Below are positions 1 to 11,433 of a DNA stretch of 39,321 nucleotides, one piece after another. The position numbers and the translations under genes are program-made. Each line of letters starts with the position of its first letter. The stretch's first letter is position 1. The notes under the pieces were generated by a model. That model was given only the letters and a program-made list of their open reading frames with translations, searched no databases and was not told the origin of the DNA. This DNA is from Apostichopus parvimensis (taxonomy: Eukaryota; Echinodermata; Holothuroidea; Aspidochirotida; Stichopodidae): positions 1 to 39,321 of the forward strand of contig KN886718.1 in NCBI GenBank assembly GCA_000934455.1. Direction: 5' to 3'.

Positions 1-1281
1 GAAAAGTGACTTGCTCTGTGCAACCGTGAACTAGTCAAAAACACCTTATCTTTGTGCTCTTTTTAATGTTACTGTCGGAAAGACTACAGCAAAGATGGAT
101 TAATACTTCAATGCGTACAATTTTACACACTCAGCAAATTTGAGAAGTATTTGATAATTTCCCGCAGTTCACAGTGTGGACCTCAAATATTCACCGTTTC
201 GGCGATACTCCTCATTTTTTTTTTTTTTTTTATCGAAGGCATTCTATAGATTGTGAAACGTGGGAGTCATTTAAAGTTACGATTTGTATTTAAGGGAAAC
301 GGATCGTAACTGTACGTATTGGCTCTATACGGTCCATAATACACTGTTCACTGTTCAATACCTACATTTAAACTGTTACTTGCAGCGTGTTGCTTGAATG
401 ATAACGTTGTGACGTAACACACTTTAAGTCTGGTAGATTTAGAGTGCCTGTACCCTCTCTCACTAACCGTTTCAAAATTTAACCAAAACACTGCCGTTTT
501 AAGTCTGAACCTTGCTAATGCTTGTGATTGAAAAGGTCTATAGGTCCATTGCAGTGTTAAGTGAACAATATAGTTCAAATAACAAGCATCATTTCTTCAT
601 TAGAACAGTTGTATGTCAAGATCTGCAGAATTTGAAAAAAATTGCCTTGATTGAATTAATATATATGCCAAATTGCCAATATTAACCTAATGCAACATTC
701 AAAAGTAATAATACTGCATTCAGTTGAGAATTTTACTCAATTAAAGACTTGTAACCATGTCAAATGAACTGTTGAAGTATCATTTAGGCATCAGATACCC
801 CCTGCCAACCTCCCCCCAAAACAAATGTAAGAAATATATTATAGTTTCAGAGTGAGATGCCGTAATTTTCTTGCAAATAGCTCATTAAAATGGCTGAGAA
901 GAATAATTATGTTGATGTGTGCCCTACTTCCGTTTGATTTGATGGTTGGCATAGAATGAGCCATATTACCCACAAACAAGGAGAGTGCAGACTTGTAAAT
1001 TACGCTATTAAGGTGATATTTATAGTTGTCGAAGATGGTTTGAACGTATAAAATTAGTTCAACATGCAAGGTTGTATGTTGAATTTTTTAATTTTTTTTA
1101 TTGGTGTGTGGTATTGCAAAAAGGGAGTGGTGGGGATAGTGAACAATCTCGTGGATCGACACCTGCAAAAAACTTGTTTGTCGCTAGAATCCACCGAAAG
1201 GAGCCTGTAAGAATTGCGATTGTGGAAAAATCTTGAATGGTTTACCAAGGCAACATTACAGCGCTACAAAAAATATTTAAC

Positions 1282-1298
1282 TTTGTGTGACACACAAA
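1282..1298. repeat. Perfect palindrome, 8-bp arms
   Basis: TTTGTGTG, a single central A, then CACACAAA. The arms are perfectly complementary. It could be a dimeric protein-binding site or a small hairpin, or chance; nothing nearby decides this. Confidence 0.6.
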
Positions 1299-1447
1299 AT
1301 TTTTCCCAGTGAGTTTAAATTGAGGATTGAGTGCTGTACTTCATGTCAGAATGAAATAATTTATGTAACAGTAAGATAAAAATCCATCTTAAAATGAAGA
1401 GTTTAATTAATAAAAATGTAAAGAAATTCAAAACCCAGTGGTCATCA

Positions 1448-1804
1448 CACATGATAGACATCTCGCTGTTTGCTTAAATTGCACGTCGCTTTCTTGTTAT
1501 TTATGGTGGCCCCGGCTCCTCTGGAAGTCTGAAAACTATCTGCGTAGAGAAAATTAGCCTCCGTTCTCCCCATTTTGTGACACCCAAATTTGTAATCGTA
1601 ACCGGAACATATCAGGTTAAAAATATTTAGAAGTGTGAAGCTTACACTTGCAGTACTTAGGAGATAGCGGTTGATGTTACGGATGAAAGATCTGTTATTG
1701 CTTCTGGCTTCAAGGACCGTGTTCTGTGCAAGGTATATGGGAATGTAGTAATCCAGATTTATGTTGATTTTTGTAACATACTGTATATGACAAGACTTAT
1801 GTAC
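1448..1804 (-). other. Long open frame without an early ATG; possible exon
   Basis: On the minus strand there is no stop codon between the complement of 1805-1807 (TAG) and the TGA at 1447-1445, giving 119 sense codons. The only ATG is at 1573, leaving a 42-residue C-terminal part that begins MGRTEANFLYADSF. The amino-acid mix looks protein-like and the stretch is GC-richer than its surroundings. A possible acceptor (TTGCACAG) lies at about 1730. The plus strand is also open here: a segment at 1661-1732 reads EIAVDVTDERSVIASGFKD, preceded by TTAG and followed by a GTATAT donor. I do not recognise either peptide. At this GC content about one open frame of this length is expected by chance in the window. 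Confidence 0.15.
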
Positions 1805-2068
1805 CTAGGCCACAATCAATGATGCCACCTCGCATAGAGTGTGAATAAGCTCATATCTGTGTCTCAGCTGGTCAGATTTCACTGAACTTTGTACGAATTC
1901 AAATATTTAGAAAGTTTTGTCAAAGTTAAATAATGGTGTGTTTGTGAGACATCAAACACGTTTTCAAGCATTATACTGAGTCTAGAATGTTTGCTAGAAA
2001 TTTAGCTCACCAAAGACTGCACAAAATGTGAAACCATATTGTACATAAGTGATCTCAATGTTCATATC

Positions 2069-2157
2069 CATTCACTGGAGGAAGCCCCTCACATTTCACT
2101 GTCCGGAGGAAGCCCTTTCCATTTCACTGGAGGCATTGGAAGAAGCCCCCCCCCCCC
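2069..2157 (+). repeat. Degenerate minisatellite, about 3 units of 23-33 bp, ending in a C run
   Basis: The core CATTTCACTGGAGGAAGCCC recurs three times (starting near 2069, 2092 and 2120) with small insertions. The block ends in a 12-base C run at 2146-2157. A weaker echo (AGGAAGCCC) occurs near 2258. No coding role is apparent. Confidence 0.6.
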
Positions 2158-3665
2158 ACATGAAACTTCTCAAAGAGGCCTATCGCAGCATCAGGAGAAG
2201 GTTCCCTCCTAATATGTTGCCTATATTACAGGTATGCATATAAAGAAGCATCTTTAGGAAGCCCTTCCCACAAGTTTGTTTCCCCTGGCGATAAGAAGTC
2301 TTATCACTCTGTATCAAAAAGCATTTATATTACAGAAGCCTCTTACACATGTATGTAAGTTGTCCCGCTATACCAAATTAAAAGTTGAAGCACAAATACA
2401 GTTATATATGTAACAATATTTAACTAAAGACATCAAAGGTGATGCACTAGCGTGCAGTGTTACCATTGTTGTACGTACATTAGAGAAACGGAAATAAGTT
2501 AAAGTCAATGTCAACCAATATCTATGCAAGTGACATGCAGAGTAGTGACATGTTTTCACAAAAAATTAGTTTCGTTTCGAGGAAATTGATACATGTTAAT
2601 CATTTAAAACATTAGAAGCAAATGACGTCTTTGAACCGTAAGTACTGCAAGCCTGTGGAGAATGTTCGGTTTAGAAAATGTTTGATATAACATACATCCA
2701 CAACCCCAGAGCTCTGTACTGCATTGACACATTACAGGTAATATAGCACAGACTACTGTATATATGTCAAACCATGGGTTGAATCCAAGAAATGTTCGAC
2801 AGGTAACATTTGGAGCATTATTTCATAGTAAAATACTGGTAGTTATCTGATAGTTTAATTTTGTAGACCTTTGTGTTGGTTATTCTTTCATTTAATAGCT
2901 GTCATTTTTCAAAATTAAAGTAAAGGTTTTTGAGTTAAAATGTTGAATTGGAAGCCATCCGACGTGTAAATTGTTATATATACATTATAAGCCCATGCGG
3001 CTTCTCCCACATTTGTAAAAAATGACTGCTGATTATGATTATTATTATATATGTCACTGTACTGTGTGCATATATAACACTGGTCACCTGTCTAGTTTGG
3101 CCAACAAAAACATACAATACCAGGCATTGTAAAAATTCTTGCTTTGTGTCTCTATTTAAATTCTCTGTTCATGTCCATAAGTCATCACGTTATTACTGCA
3201 GGCTCACATTCAGTCATTGTAGCTGCATATGGGACACCGGTTGGTTGTGAAAACCTCCCCTAGCCCCCTCCTACAAACATACAGACACTTGGCATGCGTA
3301 TCTTGTCATTTTTGAAATGCCTAATTCACTGGGCAAATATACTCGCATATGTATCTTTGCCTTCCACAAATTTATCCCTTTTTCCAACCCCTTGGTATAT
3401 ATACAGTACTTCATTCACATGCCTATGTAGGCATTCAGTTAACACAATTTAGAAGACACAGTGATGTTTATCTAATACATTCATGGACAGCATCTATACA
3501 TGCCATAATAAAATTTGTCCCCCTCCTGGCCTCAAATGTCCCCTGATAGTTTTCTATAACATGCGTGCGTAAAATTGGCTATTTGCATTTGATCTCAGCT
3601 TCTATGTTCTCTAATTTTCTACAAAACTGCGAGATGCTAAAAAATGTTATTACTCGGATACTTAA
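2158..3665. other. Non-coding stretch, nothing recognised
   Basis: AT-rich DNA with many TACTGTA-like and TATATA-like words but no repeat, RNA gene or conserved frame that I can support. The open frames at 2368-2559 (minus), 3035-3250 and 3349-3546 lack coding features. Confidence 0.6.
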
Positions 3666-3862
3666 CATATCCCAATTTTAATGAAATTTAATATTAAGGA
3701 TATGAGGAAATTTCAAACTTGGCTTTTGTTTTTTAAATGAAATTTGAAGAAACTACAAACTGTAATATGATAGAACTGTTTGTTTATACTACTCAGACGC
3801 ATTTTGACATTTCCCTAATATTTTAATGAAATGTAATATTAAGGAAATGAGGAATTTTGAAA
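3666..3862 (+). repeat. Direct repeat, two copies about 145 bp apart
   Basis: The segment at 3666-3718 recurs at 3808-3862. Both contain TTTTAATGAAAT followed by TAATATTAAGGA and ATGAGGAA, with a few substitutions, at a spacing of 145 bp. It is an old, degenerate tandem duplication with no coding potential. Confidence 0.7.
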
Positions 3863-6288
3863 ATTTACCTCTTTTTTTTCTTCAAATAATATGTTTTGAG
3901 TTCATAATGTAACTTCATTACATTGTTAGAAATGTAACCACTCTTTTACTTAATTTGTTTCTGTGCAATATTATACTGTAAGCAGATGCGGATTTTCAAA
4001 ATGTTTTTTTTTTTTTTTTTTAAAGTGAAATTTCACTAGATAATGAAAGTACATTAAGTATGGAAGTTTAGTTCGGGTGAATGCTTCCATGTTGTCAGAG
4101 AGCATAGAACTTTACTTAATGTTCTACTCAACTACAATGAAACGAGTTGTTTGGTAAGTTTTTGGACATTTCCAGTTTTTCTTTGCATTTCATATGGATC
4201 AGACATACTGTAATCCAGATTGTTAATCAAAACAGTTGTTTTATGAAGGTCTCTAGGACTTTTGCTAGTACTGCCAGTTCATATATACTTAGAACCATTG
4301 TGGACATAATATATTGCTGACAAGTTTTTGTTGCATTTAGACAAAAGACTCTGTCCATAGATAACTCTCAGACATTATTACACTTTTCAGTTTTTTACTT
4401 TTAATATTCGCATGTGAACAACAAGCTTTGTAGCAAACATAGTGCAAAACAGACCCAGTGTGTGGCAGAACATGCATTCCTACACGTTTTCAAAGAAACA
4501 ATCTTTACGAATAAACACATCTCACTTAAAGTTGCAACTTGTCAAATGGAGCCACCTCCTGCTCGGTTTTTTGTTTCCCTCACATTTGAGTTATGCAAAA
4601 GTCTGCCTCCGTCCATTACAATTGCTATCAGGCCATTTGTTTGTTGCATAAATATCCCGTAGTTAATTGATACCTCACCAGCCTTACTTAACGAGCGATG
4701 TGCTTGAAATTTTATGCACCTTTCTGTCGTTAGTGCACTTTGTCACATGTTCATTTTGCTGATATTTCATAACATCCTCAGAATTCCGTTCCATGAATAT
4801 TTTGACCACCACTTTTACCTTCATCTAAATTGCAAAAATATTTCCAATTACGGCCCCTGGACTTTTCGGGGGGATTTTGTGATGATCTGTTTTGCAGGTG
4901 CAACTGTGAGGACCGTGCAAAAAACCACTTTAAAAATTTGAGTAAAAGATTGAATTGTAACCAAGAAGAAAAATGCTTAATGATTTTTTTGTTGTTGCAA
5001 TGGTTACAGTATTAAATTTTTAAGTGAAAGTGGGAGTATTGTTCGTGATGGAGTGATGTTATGCGCAATCGTCGTCGTTTGATGGTAGTTTCAAAATTCT
5101 GTGCTGCCATTTTAAAAATTTGTCAAATGTCTTTTGTTAATAGACCATCTAACCTTTGCATTTTATTGCCTAAAATATGTTTTCATACCCTTGCTGTACA
5201 TCAGTCTTGATTCTAGATCTTGAGGATACTGTCCCTTATGTGAATCTAAAGAATGCAGTTTTTTTTTTTTTAAAGTAAGGTTTAAGTTTGAAGGGAAGAA
5301 GAGAATACAAGGGAAATGTGTGAAAAGTTGCTCCTGGTTTAACCATTCAGGGAAAAAATTGATCGCAATTTGGACGGCTCTGACTTTTGTCCATTTTCAA
5401 ATGCTATGTGGTGTAGTTAAACTAATATACATCTTATACTGTACTTGGTCACTTTGCATAGCATTCTGTGACCTGTGGAATGAAATAAATTATTCCTTGC
5501 CTTTATTTAAGCTTGGTCATCCACCCCCCCCCCCCCCCCAAATAGTGGTGTATTACACACTGAACCTAAAATGCAACTGTTGAGCCTAATCTTTTGCTGT
5601 ATGAACACTGATGTGTATTTACTTTGACTGCAAACAACGTTTCATCTCTACTAACTGATTTATAATGCAAAACTGTACATCTATAATCTTTTCCAAAACA
5701 ACACATGCACAGCAATGTCATTTTCTGTCATCTACAGTAGATGCAAAACTGTTGTGACCTGCGAGGGGTACATTGCTTATACTGTACAGTAGCTACGTTC
5801 CTGCAAGCCTATCCATGCTATGTAGACACTTTTCCTGAAAGAAAAAAACAGGAAAAAAACATAGGAAAACAAAAGTTAATGTTGTTTATGGGAAAATGTA
5901 GGTTAAAGGTCACGTCAGGTATCTAAGTGTCTTGTCCAATTGCATTTCCATTAGTTTGAATTGCTGAGACTTGACTAATCGAAGAAAAGAAAGGAAAAGT
6001 TTTTGATAAAGTAACAGTTTTTAAGTGATCAGTGCTGATGTGCAAAAGTATATGGATGATTTAATGTTTGGAATGAATGTTATCAGGGCAAAATTTTTAA
6101 GGAATTTTTTTAATTACTCTTTGAGTCAAACTGCAGATTTGATTGTCCGAAAAATATGAAGCCAAAAATTGAGCGATATATATATCTGTTTTCTGTAGTC
6201 CTGAGAGATGTGTAGGTTTTATAGTGAACAGAACACCAGCTTTGGATGGATCTAAGGCCTATACCGCAATTTTTTTGTTTCATTTCAG
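3863..6288. other. Non-coding stretch with homopolymer runs
   Basis: It holds an 18-base T run at 4004-4021, a T run near 5262, a 16-base C run at 5524-5539, a perfect 15-bp palindrome at 5729-5743 (CATCTAC-A-GTAGATG) and a DR1-like motif AGGTTAAAGGTCA at 5900-5912. I see no gene, and the several open frames of 60-87 codons look random. Confidence 0.6.
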
Positions 6289-6369
6289 TCTCTCCATGAA
6301 GTGATGAAGGATGAAAACCAATTTATCGCTTTATCTAATTTCGGAGTATTTAGTTACAATTCGATCTGA
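6289..6369 (+). other. Candidate terminal coding exon (unrecognised)
   Basis: A strong acceptor (a T-rich tract ending TTTCATTTCAG at 6288) is followed by 26 sense codons and TGA at 6367-6369. The peptide begins SLHEVMKDENQFIALSNF and ends YNSI. It has balanced, protein-like composition. I do not recognise it, and no upstream exon with a matching donor can be named. Stops within 30 codons after an AG are common, so it may be coincidence. It is immediately followed by the GC-rich hairpins at 6394-6440, which would sit in a 3' UTR. Confidence 0.2.
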
Positions 6370-6393
6370 ATTTGATGTTACAAACAACTTGTC

Positions 6394-6440
6394 GTCCGCC
6401 GGACACACTCCAAGACTGATTTCGGTCGTCCCCGACGACC
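6394..6440. repeat. Two adjacent GC-rich stem-loops
   Basis: GTCCG-C-CGGAC at 6394-6404 and GGTCGTC-CCC-GACGACC at 6424-6440 are both perfect inverted repeats in an otherwise AT-rich region. They could fold in RNA or DNA. They do not resemble the histone 3' stem-loop or another named element. Confidence 0.6.
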
Positions 6441-8273
6441 ATTAAAAGAATTTGTCCCCCGGTAACGATTGAATGCTTTATCATTAACATTAATTATGAG
6501 GGAAAATCTAGGAGCTTTCTTTTTATCGATTATCATCTGATTTTGGGTAGGTATCTTTTACAGTAGGATGTGTGAAATTTTGGCAGCTACTTTAATTAAA
6601 AAAACATAAAGCTGAACTGTAAAAATAATGCCTACACTTGTATTGTTCATCATGATCATAACATACTGTGAACAAGAAGGAAAGAAAATTCAAAATAGAT
6701 GCAAAAACAAAATGGTCTTAAGAAGTATTGCAAATCTCTGGGCAAGCTGGGATGGATCCGGAATGTTACTGAGAATGGAAACAATTAATTTTGATTGTAA
6801 ACAGATATAGCAAACAATCTCAAATTTCTGCTGACTCTGCACAAATATTGAACACTGAAACATTGTAACGGAACAATTACTCAGAAAGGGGGTCTATGGG
6901 GAGCTCTAAATGTCATGCTGTTTGTACTTCTTGCTAATTAATATGCGCCATTTGAGGTGGGAAGTCATTAATAGCTGAACATTCATTAGTCACACTATAA
7001 TCTCAGATACTGTGGCAGTGCTGTGGTTGTCACTTAATGTGAATTTAAGGAATTTTGTATTATTAATCTGTGAGTAATTAGTAAGTTGAGGAAATAAAAA
7101 ATTCACCCTTTCTGAAAAGATGCATCATACAAACCTACCAAAAATATAAAAATAAAAAAAAAAAAAAATACAATGAGAAGGAAAAAGAAAATAAGAAGAA
7201 GGAATTTTATATAAATGCTCTGTTAAATCTCCTGAAAAAACAAATGTACAAAAACATTATAGTTAATATTACCCATTTTTGTGTGAAAACCAAAAAGAAA
7301 ACTTCAATATTATTACTGGAGATCACGACTTTGGGAAAAAGTACATCAAATTGCTATTCAAGTGCAACACATGTAAAGCAGTCCTTTTTATTTGCACATG
7401 TGGAAATAGTTTAAATATTTTTATAAGAGGGATAAAATTCAGTCTTAAAAACTGCTGCATAAAATTTGGACACTTAATTTTCAGTCCTTCTAGTCTGTAC
7501 TTGATAATATTTCAGTTGACTTTATTTGGAAAAACAAAAATAAAAAAAATAAAAAATTGTGATGTACTACATATATCACTATATATGCAAATTAAGATAA
7601 TCTAGGTTACTAATTTAAATTGTAAACTTTGCTCCTCTGTTTAATACCAGTCCTCATTAAACTTATTCATTTTGCCATCTACTTTATCTGAAAACAAGTA
7701 TAAACATTTTAGCATTGCCCCCTCTCTGACTTACTCCCTGGTCACCCCCCCCCTTCCTTATATGCTCCCTTTGGAATGATTTCTATTTTCTTCTGCCTTT
7801 TCATAAGTCAACATTTTTGTGGTGGTTATACAACTTTCAATCAATTTCTATCTCTCCCTCTGATCTCGTAACAACTTCCCTCGAAGGCATTTTGAAATTA
7901 TATGGAAGGAATAAACTGTTTCCTGAGGAATGTGGTTATATATAACTTCCTCTTTTGTGCCAATTCATGAATATACTAACTGTATAGCACATCACATATT
8001 GTACATCATATATAAGTATTTTATTATTATGTAAGTACTTATTAAGTAATAAGAAGTTGTTTATTAAAAGAAAAATGAGAAGAAAGCAAACTATTCATAG
8101 AAAATTCATTCGTCGAAGAAAAGATCAGACACTTTGCATGTTGCCATGGAATTGATTTTATCACATTTATAGATCGTAAATTGTGAATAGTGTCACATTC
8201 CAGACAGTAGGTGAAATGAGTTACTTTAACCAGTCTTGGTCTTGTTTGCGTAACGATGTGCCGCAGCAGTCCA
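6441..8273. other. Non-coding stretch, nothing firmly recognised
   Basis: It contains an A-rich region at about 7140-7200 and a C-rich patch near 7745. The repeat-free segment at about 6930-7045 has TAATTA at 6935-6940 and several ATTAAT/ATTAGT words. The 108-codon open frame at 7279-7605 starts at a GTG rather than an ATG and is rich in K/I/N from A/T-rich codons; I treat it as chance. Confidence 0.55.
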
Positions 8274-8634
8274 GGTGGATAGTTGGGCTGGACTCAGCCG
8301 AAGTAACATGACAAATGGTGGATAGTTGGACTCGACTCAGCCCAAGTAACATGTCAAATGTTGGATAGTTGGGCTCGACTCAGCCGTAGTAACATGGCAA
8401 ATGGTAGATAGTTGGGCTCGACTCAGCCGTATTAACATGGCAAATGGTGGATAGTTGGACTCGACTCAGCCCAAGTAACATGTCAAATGTTGGATAGTTG
8501 GGCTTGACTCAGCCGTAGTAACATGGCAAATGGTAGATAGTTGGGCTCGACTCAGCCGTAGTAACATGGCAAATAGTGGGTAGTTGGGCTGGGCTCAACC
8601 GTAGTAACATGACAAATGGTGGAAAGTTGGGCAG
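8274..8634 (+). repeat. 43-bp tandem array with 129-bp higher-order period
   Basis: Eight full units of exactly 43 bp start at 8274, 8317, 8360, 8403, 8446, 8489, 8532 and 8575, and a partial ninth ends near 8634. Each has the form GGTGGATAGTTGGGCTCGAC ... AGTAACATGGCAAAT. Units 2-3-4 and 5-6-7 form a repeated trimer: unit 2 equals unit 5, unit 3 differs from unit 6 by one base, and unit 4 from unit 7 by one base. So a 129-bp block was duplicated recently after the 43-bp monomers had diverged. The outer units 1 and 8 differ more. 43 is not a multiple of three, so it is not a coding repeat. Confidence 0.95.
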
Positions 8635-9060
8635 TGTTAGTGCTTAAGACAAATGGACAAACTGATCAAGATATTGTCAGATTAAAGTCAGCAAGGTCAG
8701 CCTTAGGCAGGGAATCTGAACTTGCAACATTTTTGCCGAGTGGCAGTCGACAGTTTGCCGCAGTTCACGAATTGGCCATTTTAACGTATGTGATTTAGCC
8801 GACCCCAGGGAAATAGTTGTTAGCATGTGACATATAAAAGAACACCAGTTGGTAACAGAAAGCAGTCCTTATGTGTGCACTCATCCATTATCAGCTGTTA
8901 GGCTGTGATTCTTCACCACTATTGCAAAGGAACGCCAAGACTTAGGATGGGACATTGTGCTACCAGTTTCTCTTTAGTGAATCAGCCAAGAATTGTAATA
9001 TGGTTAATGAAATGTAAGAGGTTACTTCAAGTTGGTACGAAATTTTGCATAAAAACTTAT
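8635..9060. other. Unique non-coding stretch
   Basis: This joins the 43-bp array to the first interspersed repeat copy. I see no repeat or conserved frame. The open frames at 8616-8798 and 8905-9141 run into the neighbouring repeats and are not credible genes. Confidence 0.5.
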
Positions 9061-9205
9061 TTCCCTCCTCGCTTACCTGTCTCCTCTCAAACCTCAGCAC
9101 TCTTGCTGTACCGTGTAGAGAGTGAACTGGTAACCTTTTAACACTGCGCCCTCTATGACCTGCCAGTCCATGACCTCCCTTCTCATTCTACCACCCAAAG
9201 TGTCT
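9061..9205 (+). repeat. Interspersed repeat, CTTACCTGTC family, copy 1
   Basis: It matches the other copies in order: CCTCGCTTACCTGTCTCC, then AGCACTCTTGCTGTACCGTG, then GAACTGGTAACCTTTTAACA, then a CCCTCTATGACC tail. Similarity to the copy at 10921 continues through CTCATTCT...CCACCCAAAGTGT. The family has no coding capacity and looks like a non-autonomous mobile element or its remnant. Confidence 0.75.
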
Positions 9206-10515
9206 AGGGCGTATTTTTTCCACTAGGATATTTATCGTTCACGATTCATACAGAATTAATTCGATAATCAGGATCCCGTTTGGTGTTCCCTCATAAATAT
9301 CCATTGAATCGTTTTGGGGTTACAGTACTTTCATGTATGTGTCATTTGACTCATTCAGTGTTGTATTGTTTAAGATAGTACAGCTGTTCCTGTTTTTGTT
9401 TCATTGCATTGCACGATACCCTTACCAGTTGCCAAGTATCTGTATCTGTATCGAATGGCACTTGCACGTTCTTTGCTGATTGTTGTTACTGCTCATAGGA
9501 AACAGTTGAACCCTGTTAATTATGCAATAGTCATGTTTAAATGTACTTGAAAAAAACAAAAAATCTTGAGTTGAATTGCTATTTCAAATAGCTTGAATTG
9601 ATTCATACTGTATGCCCGTCATTTGACTATATCTTGCAAAGACCCTTTTGAAAGAAGGAGCATTTTAAAGCAAAAGTGATATGTTCTTAAGCACTATATA
9701 AGAAGAGGAAAAATGGTTTAAAGAATGAGTGGGAAGGATGGATCGGCTATGGCCGACTGCACGGTATTAAACATACTGTAGCTTTCTAGTTTGTTTGTAA
9801 CATTGATAATAAACATAGCTAACTTGCTTGCAAAGAGTCACAAAACTTTCACAAATTTCCTAGTAATTTATACAAAAGAAATAATTTTGCAAAGTGATTG
9901 ATTTTGACAGGCGATATAAAACCAAGATTGTCCATCAACAATAAACCAACCATATCTAGCGTAAGGTGCATTTTGTTATTTGTTAGTTATATTCTACATC
10001 CTGATGTTATACAAGAGCTATTAATAGTCCATAGATCTGTGAATCAGCAGTTTTTTATCAATCACTGTAGTTTGTTCTAAACATAACTTCCCAAAGGGAC
10101 TTACCCTAGCTATAGTGCTCATCCTCTACAGGGATCATCATACCGAAGGATGGACAACAGAGGGGAGGACTCGGTACTTTATGCACCATTAGGACATATG
10201 TATTACCATGGGACATCATTTTAGATATATTCTCTCTTGCTCCTACACTCCTTCCCCCTCCCCAGCCCTCTACTCACATTAGACATTACTGTCATTGCTG
10301 ATCTCAAAGCTTAATTCGTATATATAAGACAGGTGTGGGTAGGCCAGAGGGGTGGAGCGAAAGATTAATAACAAAAGCTGCATGTTTTGGATGATAAAGT
10401 ATGATAAGTTTGCAAATTACTTGCTTAATATGCATCTCATTATTATTTTTGAAGAAGTATGCTGGCTATCCTTCAGAAACTTGAAACTTGCCATTTTTTT
10501 GGTCTTTTTGTGAGA
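9206..10515. other. Non-coding stretch, nothing recognised
   Basis: Mixed AT-rich sequence with a C-rich patch at about 10238-10270. I see no transposon termini, RNA gene or credible exon. Confidence 0.55.
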
Positions 10516-10544
10516 GGGTGAGGGTGGGGCAGGGGCCGGGTGGG
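10516..10544 (+). other. G-quadruplex-type motif
   Basis: Six runs of three or four G separated by 1-3 bases (GGGTGAGGGTGGGGCAGGGG, then CC-GGG-T-GGG). This satisfies the usual four-run, short-loop rule for quadruplex formation on the plus strand. Function is unknown. Confidence 0.7.
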
Positions 10545-10920
10545 CCTACCTTTGGGTGATCCCAGACCAGCCCATGATATATTTACACATTATAGATACC
10601 CTGTCAGTCTCAGGAATCTGTGTGGAATCCACAACCATTCCAATACAAATTCACAAAACATGTTTTTGTCTCACAGATTTAAATGTGTTATGCTTGATTT
10701 TGTTCATACTGTAGGTAAACTCTTGAATATCTCTAATTTCGTCAGTCTTGGAGGGATGCCGGTAGACAAACGTAATCATGCTAAATAAGTAACCAAGGAC
10801 TTTCTTTCCTTTACAGACAATAATGTAGTATTCATATTTAGTTTGCATAAAACACTGTGCATGGTTATGTGCATAAAAACTGCTAAACATCTTCAAATTT
10901 GTTTACCACCCACAATTTGC

Positions 10921-11433
10921 CATATTTACTTCGCTCCCCGCTTACCTGTCTCCCCACAACATTAGCACCACATTCTACCGTGTCTAGTATGCCCTGGTAA
11001 TCTTTTAACACTGTGCACCCTCAGTGACCGGCCACTTGCGGTCAATGCCCTCCTCATTCTTCCATCCAAAGTGTTTACTCATGCGTTTTCGTAGTGGATT
11101 CAAATCTTTCAAAAACTGCCCGGATTACATTGGATTATTACCTAGAAGACATCCTTTAGGATTTCTAAGCGTTTCAACAGCCTATTACAGCCTGATAAGT
11201 ATCCTTTTCTTATAGGGAAGGGAGTTTGGGGGCTGTTTTTAGTGTGCAACTCTCGCCCATGTGTTCGTTTTTTATTACGTAACGTTATTTTCTCAGGTAG
11301 TAGTTCCGCGAAACTACTTCGTTCGTTCCGCCTATTTCACACTATCGCGGATAGGCGGTTTCTCATCTTTGTGTACATGTTTTTATCTGTTAATGTTGTG
11401 GGGAGACAGGTAAGCGGGTCACTCGTAAATATG
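10921..11433. mobile_element. Interspersed repeat copy 2 with inverted termini (MITE-like or head-to-head pair)
   Basis: The left end (10921-10963) reads CATATTTAC ... CCGCTTACCTGTCTCCCC ACAACATTA. The right end (11391-11433) is its reverse complement apart from a short variable part after CATATTTAC. The 513-bp unit therefore has about 43-bp inverted ends, like a miniature inverted-repeat element. The left 180 bp also matches the stand-alone copies. The interior has two hairpins: GTAGTT/AACTAC at about 11308-11325 and CCGCCTAT/ATAGGCGG at 11328-11358. I could not find a target-site duplication, so two copies inserted head to head remain possible. Confidence 0.65.

Larger units (their letters stand above)
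1..2068. other. Non-coding AT-rich stretch with no recognisable gene
   Basis: I see no conserved protein, RNA gene or transposon here. It holds a 17-base T run at 215-231, a perfect 17-bp palindrome at 1282-1298, and a GC-richer patch at about 1450-1735 that is open on both strands and is listed separately. The short open frames at 348-578, 839-1069 and 1054-1248 have no coding character and fit chance at this base composition. Confidence 0.6.

Noticed and set aside
7279-7605. 108-codon open frame
   Set aside because: It begins at a GTG, is rich in A/T-forced residues (K, I, N, F) and has no domain. Its length is within chance expectation.
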